A stretch of 64,000 nt of DNA. It comes from Apiosordaria backusii. Its lineage: Eukaryota; Ascomycota; Sordariomycetes; Sordariales; Lasiosphaeriaceae. The position numbers and the translations under genes were made by a program. The stretch spans positions 1,178,001 to 1,242,000 of the forward strand of contig JAUKTV010000007.1 in NCBI GenBank assembly GCA_030549205.1, read 5' to 3'. This document shows positions 11,707 to 22,962 of this stretch, one piece after another (position 1 is the first letter of the stretch; every line of letters begins with the position of its first letter). The notes under the pieces were generated by a model. That model searched no databases and was not told the origin of the DNA. It saw only the letters and a program-made list of their open reading frames with translations.

Positions 11707-14127
11707 ATGAGTGACGCAATGGAGGTGGATTCCGAGGTGGATGGGCCTCGCGGTGCCAAGAGGAAGGCTGATGTTCTCGACGATAACACCCCCCAACGTC
11801 GAATAAAGGTATTATCTCTCCAACTATCTTGCCACGCGCTGTGCTAACAGCATACTCATAGCCTCTGGACGAAGATGTTATCAATAAAATTGCTGCCGGG
11901 GAGATTATTGTGGCTCCCGTGAACGCCTTGAAGGAATTGATGGAGAACTCTGTTGACGCGGGATCTACCACCGTAGATGTTTCGGTGAAAGAAGGTGGTT
12001 TGAAGTTACTTCAGATTACTGATAATGGATCAGGCATCGAGGTTCGCCCCCCTGTTAGCGTCCGCTATCACCCGCCCGCTATCACCCGCCCGCTTACCCG
12101 CCTCCCCCTTCGTCCCCCTTGCCATGTGTTGTTACTCATCAAAGAAACAGAAGGAAGACTTGCCAATATTGTGTCAGCGCTTCACTACGTCCAAGCTCCA
12201 AAAGTTTGAAGACCTCCAGACCATTGCTACCTATGGTTTCAGAGGCGAGGCCTTGGCCAGCATCAGCCACATTGCCCACCTCACCGTGACTACCAAGACA
12301 CGGGACTCTGAATGTGCCTGGCGAGCACACTATGGCAGCGGTGTTCTGGTCCCGGCCAAACCTGGTCAGTCTCCTGACCCGAAGCCAGTTTCTGGTCGCC
12401 AAGGCACCCAGATCACAGTCGAGGACCTTTTCTTCAGCGTTCCAACAAGACGGCGTGCCTTTCGGTCACCAGCCAACGAGTACAACAAGATACTTGACAT
12501 GGTTGGGAGATATGCCATTCATTGTGCCGGCGTAGGTTTTACGTGCAAGAAGCATGGCGAATCGTCCAAAGGAATTTCAGTATCTCCAAATGCCTCGTGT
12601 CTTGACAGAATCCGACAAATCTACGGGGCAAGTGTTGCCAACGAGCTCACCGAATTCGAGACGGAGGATGATCAATGGGGTTTCAAGGCCAAGGGACTCG
12701 CCACCAACGCCAACTACAGCACCAAGAAAACAACCTTGCTGTTGTTTATCAACAACAGGTGCGTTGAGTCAACCAACATCCGCAAGGCGATCGAGCAGAC
12801 GTATGCGTCATTTCTCCCCAAAAACAGCCATCCATTTGTTTACCTCAGTCTCGAGATAGACCCACGTCGGGTCGATGTTAACGTACACCCAACCAAACAA
12901 GAAGTGAACTTTTTGAACGAGGATGAGACCATCCAGGCTGTATGCGAGCACCTCCGCTCCAAACTGGCCGAGGTAGATGCCAGCAGAACGTTCCTCACTC
13001 AGACATTGCTCCCAGCAGGCGGCCGGGCTGCCTCTTCCACTCAAGCACTACCGCCAACTGCATCCTCCAAGACAACCCCTAGTTCCAGTCGGAGAGCCCC
13101 TCCCAGAAACGAAACCAGCCTTGTCAGAACGGACACAAACCTCCGGAAAATCACCAGCATGCTTCCCCCCGCCAGGCCAGGAGGAGACACTTCCAACCCC
13201 CCATCCCGCCTGTTCCAAGCCCCAGTCCCAGAATCCATGGACTTTGAGACAGCACCTGAACAACGCCAGCCCACAGCCTGCCACCTACACAGCATCAAAG
13301 AACTTCGCGCTGAAGTACGTGAGGATATGCATAATGAACTCACCGATATCTTTGCCAATCACACCTTTGTCGGGATTGTCGACGAGCGCCGCCGGCTGGC
13401 TGCGATACAAGCTGGTGTCAAGCTATACATGATTGACTACGGTCGGGTCTGCTACGAATACTTTTACCAATTGGGCTTGACAGACTTTGGGAACTTTGGG
13501 GTGGTGCAGTTCCAGCCTCCTCTTGATATCCGCAGTCTTTTGTCGTCATCTCCCAGTCTCCTGACAGAATATGAGGAAGAGGAAGACGACGAGGAAGAGG
13601 ATCTAGGCCCTGAAGAAAAGGCCAAGATCATTGAGGCTGTTGTTGAGAAGCTGATTGAGAGGAGAGAGATGCTTCTCGAATACTTCAGCCTGGAAGTTTC
13701 TCCTGCGGGGGAGCTGTGCAGTGTACCGCTGCTAGTCAACGGGTATGAAGCCCCATTGGCAAAGTTACCGGGGTTTTTGGTGAGGTTGGGGCCTTGTGTG
13801 GATTGGACGGAGGAGAAGGCGTGTTTTGAGAGCTTTCTCAAGGAGTTGGCGGGGTTTTATGTGCCGGAGAGGTTGCCGCCGAGGAAGGTGACGAAGGATG
13901 ATGATGATGGTTGCCTAGATAGTGCTGATGAGAGAGAAGAAGATGCCAAGACCGAAGTGGAAAAGAGAATTGATAGGAGGAGGAGAGATGTGAGATGGGC
14001 GCTAGAACATGTGCTTTTCCCAGCGTTCAAGGCAAGGCTGGTGGGGACTAAGAGTATCATGGAGGCTGGGGGGGTGGTGGAGGTGGCAGATTTGAAGGGG
14101 TTATACAGAGTCTTTGAGAGGTGTTAG
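11707..14127 (+). CDS. MLH1: DNA mismatch repair protein MLH1
   Basis: MutL-alpha subunit acting with PMS1 after MutS recognition of mismatches in the nucleus. Exons 11707-11808, 11862-12041 and 12151-14127 give 752 aa. All three GHKL ATPase signatures are visible: the ENSVDAGST motif near residue 62 with catalytic Glu/metal-binding Asn context, DNGSGI near 88, and TYGFRGEALASI near 121. The MutL transducer domain follows, then a long Ser/Pro-rich linker (about residues 360-430). The C-terminal MLH1 dimerisation domain ends in the diagnostic FERC tetrapeptide. Acidic stretches (EEEEDDEEED and DDDD) lie in the C-terminal half. Introns are 53 and 109 nt and phase 0. The second contains a short tandem repeat. 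The N-terminus carries 34 residues before the conserved PLDEDV. Length fits fungal MLH1, and no frame disruption is seen despite a 7-G run near the end. Confidence 0.96.
12063..12102 (+). repeat. Short tandem repeat inside MLH1 intron 2
   Basis: Two perfect adjacent copies of CGCTATCACCCGCC followed by a shortened third copy (CGCTTACCCGCC). Removed by splicing, so not coding. Confidence 0.8.
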
Positions 14128-14555
14128 GGGAGGTATGGCAGTAGAGAGAAGGGGGGGAGGAGGATGGCTTACCGATGTTACTCAATGCCCGGTGGCTGTT
14201 GAACTGAGATGGACTTTTATAGTGGCACCTGCTTCGCTACCAACTTAATAGGAATTGGAGCGATTTGCTCTTTCCAAAACTCGAGCTGCCTCATCTGAAC
14301 TTTACTGGTGTAACTGCCCTCAGGGGTTGAGTCAATTATCAAGGCTCAAAGCTGCCCAGCTTTCCCTCCACCCTGCGGCAGGTCCGTCCTTTGCTGAAAT
14401 TTCACCAGCTCGGGTATCTGTTCTTCCAACTCCTTTTAAGTCCCCAAGCTTGCTTCTGTTTCCTAACTGGATATTATTCCCCAACAACCAAACCCTCGCA
14501 TTCCGCAGTTGCCTTATCCGAAGCATTCAACTAGCCATCACCTTTAAGGTCCACA
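14128..14555 (+). promoter_or_regulatory. Intergenic region and probable aldolase promoter
   Basis: 428 bp between MLH1 and the aldolase, transcribed in the same direction. The second half (about 14400-14520) is pyrimidine-rich with CT blocks, as is common just upstream of the start in highly expressed fungal glycolytic genes. No TATA box or terminator can be assigned with confidence. Confidence 0.4.
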
Positions 14556-15830
14556 ATGACAGGTTTGATGGAGAAGCTTGGCTTGAAGCCTGGTGTCATC
14601 TATGGAGATGACGTTCTCAACGTATGGTATCATCCGGAGTCGTGAATTGGTATTACTGCTGACCTCCCTCCTATTAAACAGCTCTTCAAATTTGCTCGAG
14701 AATCAGGGTTTGCTCTGCCGGCCATCAACGTCACCTCGTCTTCCACAGCCATTGCCGCCCTAGAGGCTGCCCGTGAAGCCCGTGCCCCGATTATTCTCCA
14801 GGTGTCCAAGGGCGGCGCTGCGTTTTTCGCTGGCAAGGCCATCTCCAACGACAGCCAGCGAGCTTCCATCGCCGGCTCGATCGCCGCCGCCCACTTCATT
14901 CGTTCCATTGCTCCTATTTACGGAGTTCCCGTCATCCTCCACTCGGATCATTGCGCGAAGAAGCTGCTCCCATGGCTTGATGGCATGCTGGACGCAGACG
15001 AGGCCTTTTTCAAGGAGCACGGTATTCCTCTTTTCAGCAGCCACATGATTGACCTGTCTGAGGAGAGCGTCGAATACAACATCCAGACTACGGCCAAGTA
15101 CCTGGCACGTGCTGCCCCGATGAAACAATGGTTGGAAATGGAGATTGGCATTACCGGTGGTGAGGAAGATGGTGTCAATAATGAGGATGTGGACAATAAC
15201 TCGCTCTACACGCAACCTGAGGATATTTGGAATGTTTACCAGACCCTCAGCCCTATCTCGCCCTACTTTAGTATTGCCGCTGGATTTGGCAATGTGCATG
15301 GTGTCTACCAACCAGGAGGAGTCAGGCTTCAGCCTGAGCTTCTTGACAAGCACCAGAAGTTTATATCCAGCAAGCTCAAGCTTGATGGGGAGAATTCCAA
15401 GCCCGTTTTCTTTGTGTTCCACGGTGGATCTGGCTCAAGCGTGGAGGACTTCCAGACGGCTATCGGGTATGGCGTGGTGAAGGTCAACCTTGACACTGGT
15501 ATGTGCTTGTACATGCAAGACCCTTGGTATCGATTGGAGTCATTATTGACCATTAGCAGATCTTCAGTGGGCCTACCTGGTCGGCCATCGGGATTACATC
15601 ACGAAGAACATTGAGTACCTGAAGAGCCAGGTCGGGAACCCGGATGGGCCGGGCAAGCCGTATGTACCTATTCAAGTGGCGATGTCATGTCCAAGTACTA
15701 ATCAACCTTGATTGTGTGCAGAAATAAGAAGTTCTATGACCCCAGAGTCTGGGTGAGGGAAGGCGAGAAGACGATGAAGGAGAGGGTGGTCCAGGCGCTT
15801 GAGGACTTCAAGGCGGCCGGGTCCATTTGA
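14556..15830 (+). CDS. FBA1: Class II fructose-bisphosphate aldolase
   Basis: Cytosolic glycolytic/gluconeogenic enzyme cleaving fructose 1,6-bisphosphate into glyceraldehyde-3-phosphate and dihydroxyacetone phosphate. Exons 14556-14621, 14682-15498, 15560-15659 and 15722-15830 give 363 aa, the usual class II length. The HSDHCAKK motif provides the catalytic Asp111 and zinc ligand His112. The later HGGSGSS loop binds phosphate, and VKVNLDTDLQWAYL near the third junction is the class II C-terminal signature. All junctions are GT-AG and phase-consistent. The first exon ends after YGDDVLN, a conserved position in the family. The gene lies about 430 bp downstream of MLH1 in the same orientation; I infer no functional link. 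Confidence 0.97.
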
Positions 15831-17261
15831 GATGGGTCATTTAATTACCTATGCGATCAGAACTGAGGGTTAGATTGTAGAAGACAGACGCTCTTGTTAC
15901 CAATTCTAGGAATCCTGAGTGCTTGTTTTCTTTTTTGAATTCATGGCGACGTTTTGCAGTTGGGTTGACAAAGTGAATGTTCCGATAGCCCTGTACTTCA
16001 GGTCTTGAATGCGGGTGAATGGGATTCAACCGAAATACCACCCACATCTAGGTCGTAACGTAGGTATGATGTGTGCCAAATACGAGAAAAATACTCTCTT
16101 TAGAAGTATATAGAGGCCTGTGTTAAGTTTGTGAGGGTGTTTTACAAGACTGGGAACCTAGAAGGCCTTTGGAGATCTTGGAAGGGGGTTTGGAAGAGGT
16201 TGATGGGTTTGTTGCGTTAGGAAAGGGGGGTCGAGAGGCATGTGGCGGTATTGATTCATGAAGACTGTGAACAGAGATGTTGAATTGTGATACCTTTGTA
16301 GCAGGTTTGATCTGGTACCTATCGAGAGCTCTTGCAGGGAGGCTTGATTGGTAGGTAGGTCTAGCAAGGGGGGTTTTCGAAGACTCTTTTGAATTAGCTA
16401 GATCAGTTGGCTCTGTTTGGAGGTTCTGGATTGGCATGGTTTGGACAAAACTAATAATTGGTACTGCAAGTTAGGGTCAATGAATGCATGATACCGTCTA
16501 ACCTAGACCTTTTGAAATGATAAATATGCCTTTTCAATTTTATCTCCAGGGTCTTTCTGACTAACTAGCTTTGGAGGACTCTTGACTATCTGTTAAGATC
16601 TGTGAGCTGTTTTTGAAGGGTTATCTACTATCTTTTGAGGCCTATCTATCTACCCTCTTGCGAAGTGTGTTGACTGGGTTTTGAGGGCCTGTTTAGACAC
16701 TTGTAGTATCTGTTTTTCTTTTGTTTACAGCGTGATTTGGGGTGGGGCTGTGCTGGATTGTGGGAAGTGCTGGACTGTGTTGAGGTGCTGGGTGTATTGA
16801 AGTGAAGTGCATACAAAGGCAGGAGACTTGGCAATTAGGAGACTACATCTGTGTTGAGGGAGAAATTCGACTGTATATCAAGGTCACGAAGAGTCATGGG
16901 GAGGTTGTTTATCAGGCTCTGTACAAGTCTTTCTCCAGCGATCCACATAATCAGATGTTATTCTGTGATGGAGGAATTCAAGTGTATGATAAGGTCATAA
17001 ATGGTCATAGAGAGGTCATTTATCTGGCTCTTCACATGTATTTCCACAGCAATTCACATCATCAGATGCTATAATAACACTGTTCATGACGGGTTTGCAA
17101 GTGTGTGGTGGCAGGTCGTAGGGAGAACTCAGGGTTTTTGAACTGTTTAGAGGTTGAATAGGTAGCTGGTATGAGGAGATATGAAAAAGCTGCACCGAAC
17201 TGTTGAATCGGCTCATAAGAGTAGTAAATGAGGTACCTATCCTTGTGCTACTGCTAGGAGA
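15831..17261. other. AT-richer intergenic patch with decayed tandem repeat
   Basis: About 1.4 kb with visibly lower GC than its neighbours and no credible gene. The only structure is a diverged tandem repeat (see 16863-17084). Together with the F-box-like gene it forms a patch unlike the housekeeping genes on either side. Confidence 0.5.
16863..17084 (+). repeat. Degenerate 111-bp direct tandem repeat
   Basis: Two adjacent units of about 111 bp (16863-16973 and 16974-17084) share blocks such as AATTC...GTATATCAAGGTCA versus AATTC...GTATGATAAGGTCA. Both end in a CAT-AATCAGATG / CAT-CATCAGATG block. A weaker partial third copy begins near 17098. The period equals 37 codons and the plus frame stays open through both units (16802-17074), although there is no good gene model. 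Confidence 0.65.
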
Positions 17262-19094
17262 TTAGTAGTAGTTCTTGTCAAACAATGTGCGCGCGTAATA
17301 CTCGTTACAGATGCCCGATTGAAATGTACGGTAGTAGTTCCGACAAGACGGGTCTTTGCAAATAGGCCACATGTTTCCAAATTTGCTTGTATCGTCGTCA
17401 AGCTGGTATGAATCTGGATCCACGGCATGGAGCCACTCATGAGGCGGTATGATTCGTGCCTTTTTATCACTTCCATGCCGGAGCCGGTCCCTCCATGTCC
17501 CCATCCCGACACTAATCACTCGATAGTAGTTGGTGATAAGACATCGCCAATTAGAGTCGGCAGGCCGCGCAGATTTTGTGAGGTAGACTCCATGAACAGA
17601 GTGATTCTCATTTTTGACCTCATTTAGTTGAAGAGGAAGACATGTTTCGTAGCCAGGAGGCAATTTGCGTGAGTTATCATCTTGCCGATGATCATTTGAT
17701 GAAGAGTCCATGTGGTTCTCCTTTTCGCCTATATCGTAGTGGCTCCAGGTCAAGCATTTACACGCTTCAGCACCGAAGCACCCCATCTCGGGAAGCTGAT
17801 TACACCGGTCCGTATTCAGTGATGGGTGCATCTGAAGGTAGCCAGCCCGGCGATGATTTTGAAACATAGCGCGTGCGTCGCGGGAGTCGAGGCGACTCTC
17901 TGCATTGAGTTTGATAGTCGCATGTGCATCCCATGAGATCATTAGAAGATCACAGCCTAGGCTCTGACGAATGCTCAGCGATATCGAAGGTGATCCACCG
18001 TCATCTAACGAGCATGATCGATGTTCGGGACTGTGACAGGTGACCAGTGGTATCTTTATAAATGGCCATCTCTCCGCCTTCCCACTATGATCATCAACCA
18101 AGTGGCGCTCTATATCAGCCCATCTGATTTGTTGATGCTCACACAGTCTCAACACCCCCTCCCGTGCAATACAAACGCGCTCACTGCCTTTGGTTTTCCT
18201 TTGGGTCGCTGAAAAATGCCGGTGGTGGTGGATGACAGCGCAACCCGAACAGTAGAGGGGACCAATTCCCATAACTTTCGGCCCTCCAAACTTACATCCA
18301 TTCCAGAGGGAACGACCACGAGGGTGACGAGAAACAACTTCGCCGGTCCTTGTCATTCTGAGATCGCTCCGTGACAGGCACGTATTGCAGAGTAGGTCCT
18401 TGCGAAGAAGATGCCTAGTCATATTCTGAGCACCAACAGTGCGGCAAATAGACCAGTGATAAAAGTAGGAGTCATCGGGTTTTTTGTAGGATTCCAGAAC
18501 ATGACGGCGTAGGAGACTGGACACGCGAGCCAGGCAGAAAATAGCGGCCATGTCAGCGGTAATGTTCAAATCGAACTGCTTGAGAATAATAAGGAAAAGC
18601 TCCTTGGGAATCCTATAAAGCGGACTGTACTCGATATTGTGGAGCCTCGCGACGATGAGGTGATCTCTGATATCCTGAATAGGGGACATTGCCCGGTCCT
18701 GTGGAAAATTGACAACAGATTCGAGTTGCTGGTCGTTTCCCTGTGGGCCTTGTCTTTCTTGAGCCATTGCCATTTTTCTGGCTATGGTACTTTCCACCGC
18801 AAAGTGGCTTGAGACTTGCTGAGAAAAATCTGATTTGATCATTGTGCCCGCGATGGGGGGATCCCTGGTTTTTGGAATAGGGGATGTCGCCAGGTCCTGT
18901 GGAAAATTGGCGACCGATTCGGGTTGTTGGTCATTTTTCCGCGGCTCTGGTCTTTTGTGAGGCTTTGCCATTTTGCTGGCGATGATACTTTCCCTCGAAT
19001 GATGCTTCAGACCTTCTAGTAAAGACTTGAGGTTATCGGTCTCGGATAGGAATTGAGAGTCGACGGGAAGAAGCTTGAGGAGCGGAAAGTCCAA
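17262..19094 (-). CDS. F-box-like, cysteine-rich accessory protein
   Basis: Single-exon 610-aa protein of unknown function. An F-box-like segment lies near residues 155-205 (the YRIPKELFLIILKQF core followed by FCLARVSSLLRRHVLES), suggesting an SCF ubiquitin-ligase adaptor. A CxxC pair (CNTC), a second (CSGC) and a Cys-x-Ala...Leu-Cys-Glu-His segment (ERVCIAREGVLRLCEHQ) follow; these could bind zinc. The N-terminus contains an in-frame internal duplication: two copies, 66 residues apart, share NDQQxESVxNFPQD and an SPI motif. From experience of fungal genomes such single-exon Cys/His F-box-like proteins occur in lineage-specific families, but I cannot confirm this here. It sits in an AT-richer patch beside a decayed repeat. 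The first ATG of the open frame was used. Confidence 0.6.
   Translation of the reverse strand: MDFPLLKLLPVDSQFLSETDNLKSLLEGLKHHSRESIIASKMAKPHKRPEPRKNDQQPESVANFPQDLATSPIPKTRDPPIAGTMIKSDFSQQVSSHFAVESTIARKMAMAQERQGPQGNDQQLESVVNFPQDRAMSPIQDIRDHLIVARLHNIEYSPLYRIPKELFLIILKQFDLNITADMAAIFCLARVSSLLRRHVLESYKKPDDSYFYHWSICRTVGAQNMTRHLLRKDLLCNTCLSRSDLRMTRTGEVVSRHPRGRSLWNGCKFGGPKVMGIGPLYCSGCAVIHHHRHFSATQRKTKGSERVCIAREGVLRLCEHQQIRWADIERHLVDDHSGKAERWPFIKIPLVTCHSPEHRSCSLDDGGSPSISLSIRQSLGCDLLMISWDAHATIKLNAESRLDSRDARAMFQNHRRAGYLQMHPSLNTDRCNQLPEMGCFGAEACKCLTWSHYDIGEKENHMDSSSNDHRQDDNSRKLPPGYETCLPLQLNEVKNENHSVHGVYLTKSARPADSNWRCLITNYYRVISVGMGTWRDRLRHGSDKKARIIPPHEWLHAVDPDSYQLDDDTSKFGNMWPICKDPSCRNYYRTFQSGICNEYYARTLFDKNYY
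18658..18995 (-). repeat. 198-bp in-frame internal duplication in the F-box-like gene
   Basis: Two diverged direct copies (about 18856-18995 and 18658-18797) have a 198-bp period, 66 codons. Shared blocks include GAATAGGGGA, GGTCCTGTGGAAAATTG and GATACTTTCC / GGTACTTTCC. The conserved part is about 120-140 bp of each unit. Confidence 0.75.
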
Positions 19095-19417
19095 AGGTCC
19101 GACAAATTGATTGCAAGAATTTATTTGTTCGGCTTTTAAAGTATAAACTTTCAGGAAACCCTAAGTGAGCAACCCTAAATGAAGCAACCTTAAATGATAA
19201 AATATGCCTTCTTGCTCAAGCCAGGCCTTGGCAAACTTTCCACCTCCTGTCATCAATTGTCAACACTCGAAGAGTTCGGGTGTCGAGGCTTGTCGAGCCA
19301 GCATCAACTACTATACATCGTGGTTGGGATGGACATCATGCGGAATCTCCCAGACGCTCGAGATCTGATAAACAAGGCTTTCTTCGATTTGACTCTACAA
19401 CTCTCAAATAATGCCGC
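19095..19417. other. Intergenic region between two minus-strand genes
   Basis: 323 bp. Near 19150-19195 the phrase CCCTAA(G/A)TGA is repeated in variants (AACCCTAAGTGAGC, AACCCTAAATGAAGC, AACCTTAAATGA). Otherwise nothing recognised. Confidence 0.45.
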
Positions 19418-20278
19418 CTACAGTTGACTCCTCCCCACTTTCTTATCCATCTGGATAAAAAGACCATCGCCCTCAGCCATGATGTTGCCTTAACACGACC
19501 CCAGTCAGCCTTCCACTCCCAACGCACACATAGAAAGACATGAAAAGAAGAACTCACCATTCTTATCTTCAATACACCCCCTAACCATAATTTTCCTCCC
19601 CGTCTTCTTGACCACCCTCCCCCTGACAAGCACCACCATAGGGAGCTTGATCGGCCTTCTGAAGTTGGTGTTAAACTGGGCGGTGTAGGCGCCGTGCTCT
19701 GTTCCTCATTAGCCACCATTAGCCTTTCCCATTTCTTCCTCCCACTTACCAGCCTGAAAATTAGCCGCAGTCCCCATAACCTCATCCATCAACACCGCAA
19801 ACAACCCCCCATGCATCATCCCCGCATAACTACACAGATCCTCCCCCAGATCCAACAGCGCGTTGCACAGCAAAAACGGATTCTTCGGATCCTCCCCATC
19901 CTGCGGCCCTCCCCCTTGCAAGATCGCCTTGGACTTGGTGATCTCGTTCATGGGGATCAACTCCCCAGAGCTTTTGCTCCGCTTGACCATGGCAGAAGGC
20001 GGCTGCAGCGTCCGGAGGAAGCTCACACACGCGCGGACAGTCGACCCGGTGTTCATGACTTTCCGCGCAAAGTTTGACTCCCCGGAGGCTAGAGGGCGGC
20101 GGTCGGGGACGATGGTCTCGAAGACGGCCGGGTCGGAGAGGAGGGCGGCGGCGAAGGGCATGGCGCGGAAGTGGGAGAGGGGGTCCTGGACGAATTGGTT
20201 GTGGTTTTCGGGGGCCGAGTCAGGTTTCACGGCTGGGCCTTGTCGCTGTGGGTTCTGGTTTTCGTCTTGGGTGGCCAT
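19418..20278 (-). CDS. Hotdog-fold thioesterase superfamily protein
   Basis: Probable acyl-CoA thioesterase of the PaaI/THEM4-like group. Exons 20278-19750, 19698-19558 and 19488-19418 give 246 aa. The hotdog core starts at LLDLGEDLCSYAGMMHGGLFAVLMDEVMGTAA, which contains the HGG helix-start motif and the Asp/Glu typical of the active site. It continues after splicing with AYTAQFNTNFRRPIKLPMVVLVRGRV, the central beta strands. The last exon supplies the final strand (AEGDGLFI). Junctions have GTAAGT and GTGAGT donors and consistent phases. The N-terminal 100 residues are less conserved and Pro/Gln-rich at the start; no clear mitochondrial presequence is visible. Substrate is unknown. Confidence 0.85.
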
Positions 20279-20920
20279 GGTGGGCAGTGTATGAGTGGTA
20301 GTGGTTGAGAATGTGGTTGTCGGGACAAATCAGCTGCGGGTTGGTGAGTGGTGATGTTGAAGTTATCGAGGGTCTGGCGTCTTTATATTTTGAGGTCATT
20401 GGCGGTCTAGAAGGCTTCGAGAAGCTGATGTTCGAGTCAGGCAAGTGTGCTCACTGAGAATATTTCGCCGGGGAAACGTCACATGCGTTGCAGAAAGCGA
20501 CATGATTCTTGCTCAGCGTTATAGTAAGCCGTTGTATCCATTCAACGGCTCTGAATCGCCCGCGCTATGGAGGATCTAGGACGGTTCGTCGGTAACGATT
20601 CGGCGCGCGAACCATGGCAATTGTCAAATTTAGGGCCATCACGGTGACCTCGAAGCAGTGAGTGCGTAGAGATAGCTCGTTATACATTCGCATTGCTTCT
20701 ATCCGCCCCACGACGGTCCGCTACCTTGTAATGCTAGTAACCAAATCCACCTCTGGCCGGCGTCAGCCAAAGTATCTCAAACCAGCTCGAGCCGGGCCAT
20801 ACCGAAAGACAACCCCTCAAACCCAGGATTTTGTATACACAAAAACGTGCCTCCCAACCCAAACGCCGATCTTGTGCTTGCTTACAAACAAAACAAGAAC
20901 CAGGAAACCTCCAAGAAATT
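20279..20920. other. Intergenic region
   Basis: 642 bp between the start of the thioesterase gene and the 3' end of LEU5, both on the minus strand. It should hold the thioesterase promoter and the LEU5 3' UTR. Short open frames here lack motifs. Confidence 0.5.
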
Positions 20921-22126
20921 CTAAATGCCAAACCATGTCTTTAGTCTTTCATAAGTGTAGAAACTCGCTGCCACCATGGGAACCACCTTGGCGTAGCCAA
21001 TGGTCAAGCCCACAAAGAAACCTCTAAGCCCGCGCTCCCTCATGATAATCCCAGCTGTTTCGCCGATGCGCAACCTATGCCCATCACCAACCGCTCCGCC
21101 TACTTGCATCCGCCGCCTGATGACTTCCAACGGGTAGGACGCCGTCTGCGAGACAAGACCGGCTACACCACCCGCGAATAATTCCGCCCAAGACCGCAGA
21201 GGCACCGCTTTCCCAGCCGGCGCATTGTCAGGTTGCGGTAACGTAGTCCACTTTGCCAACTTGGGGTGTCGAAGAATGTCACCAACTGTGTCGTGTGTAA
21301 GGAAAGACATGCCGGCATAGGGGAGCATGCCCAAGAGCGTCGGAGAGAACCCGCGGTAGAAGTTGGTCAACCCGTGTCGGGGAGGCACGACGGGTAAAGT
21401 TTCGCCCACAGCACCCGTCACGGCGCGTGGTTTTGGTTGTTCGTTGTATATTTGCTTGCATATCGATCGGAGTGATGATCTGCTGTCCTTTTTCGTTTCG
21501 AACGCCAGTCGTACTCGCATAACTTCCAAAGGATATGTGAAGAAAACCGAGGTCACACCGGCCAGAGATCCGCTAATCAATCGTCGGAATGGCGTTTCGT
21601 GCTCCTTGGTTGGAATAACGACAGCCCTTATTTGTTCGTAGGCAAGGAACTTGATGGCTGCGTAGGGAAAAATTCTGAGAAGTGTCGCAGAATGTCCTCT
21701 GAACAGACCCGTTGGTCCGTCCTGTCGATAGATGGCCTTCATGGCCTCCAATACGCCACGCCATGATCCCGTATACTTGATGAATTGTGGGTTATGAGAC
21801 TGAAACAGAATCTTCACCCGGTCGAGCGGAGCGACGACAGTCTTGGCCTATCAACTGATACATCAGTAAACTGCACAACCTCTTGCGCATGCCGTGGGAG
21901 CAGATTAGCTTACCGCGCACCCTGCCAAACCTCCTGCGACTCCAGACCGCCAGACGTAGTCCAAACTCCGCTTGTTTTTTGCCGGCTTTCGCGGCACCTG
22001 GGCCTCATCATCTGTTGGGCAGACTGCCGGTTCCTTGGTCTGCAATGCTGCATTCTGGCGAGTCGCACGGGTAGTCTCTCGGCCTATTTGAGGCGACGAG
22101 ACCCCCGGCATGGAGGCATGGCTCAT
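20921..22126 (-). CDS. LEU5: Mitochondrial carrier, coenzyme A transporter (LEU5 type)
   Basis: Inner-membrane carrier of the SLC25 family, by similarity importing coenzyme A into the matrix (yeast LEU5, human SLC25A16/42). Exons 22126-21914 and 21847-20921 give 379 aa. All three mitochondrial carrier signatures are present: APLDRVK at the start of exon 2, TYPLEVMRVR in the second repeat and SYPLEVIRRR in the third. Six transmembrane helices fit the usual three-repeat layout. The N-terminal 60 residues precede a LDYVWRSGVAGGLAGC first helix. The single intron (66 nt, phase 0) falls just before the first signature. Polar Pro/Gly inserts lie between repeats two and three. Assignment to LEU5 rather than another carrier rests on overall resemblance. 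Confidence 0.88.
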
Positions 22127-22962
22127 GGGGGCCGGGGGGATGCCCGCTTCAGCGGACTTGTGCTGCGAGATATCGCGACGGGTGGTTTTCGCGGAGGGGA
22201 TCGGGAAGGGCGTCGCGCGTTACTGGCGCATTGCGAGAAAGGGTGCCTTGTTGTTGTATTTTGCAGTTTTCGAGGTGAGGAATGGCTTCGGCGATGGTCA
22301 AGGTCCGATTTAGAGTAGGTATAGGTCTATCGTCAAGTACTAATGTGGTGTGCAAATACGATTCAGAAGATGGAGCAAAGAAAACGCTCTCAAGAAAAGT
22401 CGGGAATGCAACACCCAAACGTCATTTCCGTCTTCTCCGCAGACTCTTTAAGCTTCCAACCGCAAGCCCTCCAGTGCCACCCCGCATAGCCGAGGATTGC
22501 CGAATCCTCCCACCTGACCAAGCCGCACGAACCAGGGGTCCAGTGCCTGAAAACGGGCCAACCAGCGGTCGCGGGAGTAATCAGGTTTCACACTTTTCCC
22601 TTCTGGGTTTCTAGAAGCCCACATAGTATCCTCTTTTAACGACGCTGGCATGGTTGTAATACACATACCCACTGTCATGGTCACGAGGGCATCAGACACT
22701 GCGAAGACAACTTGTATGTATCATGTTGTATCGACGGGTTCGAATCATTTTATATGTAGAGCAATATGTAAGCTAGATGCTTGACTGGGGTTTTGCCATC
22801 TCGCTGACATCATGTCAGGTACTTGGCAGACGTGAGAGTCCCAAATGTACTCATAGTTTCGATATCGCCGTGTGTTAGAGGTCTCAATTGAGGATTCAAC
22901 CATATCTAAGCCGCTCCAAAATACTGTTGAATCTTAGGGGGGGCTGAGCATTTTAATACGCT
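22127..22962. promoter_or_regulatory. Divergent promoter region, LEU5 / METTL4-like
   Basis: 836 bp between two divergently transcribed genes, so it should contain both promoters. Short open frames in it have no motifs. No discrete element is identified. Confidence 0.45.
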
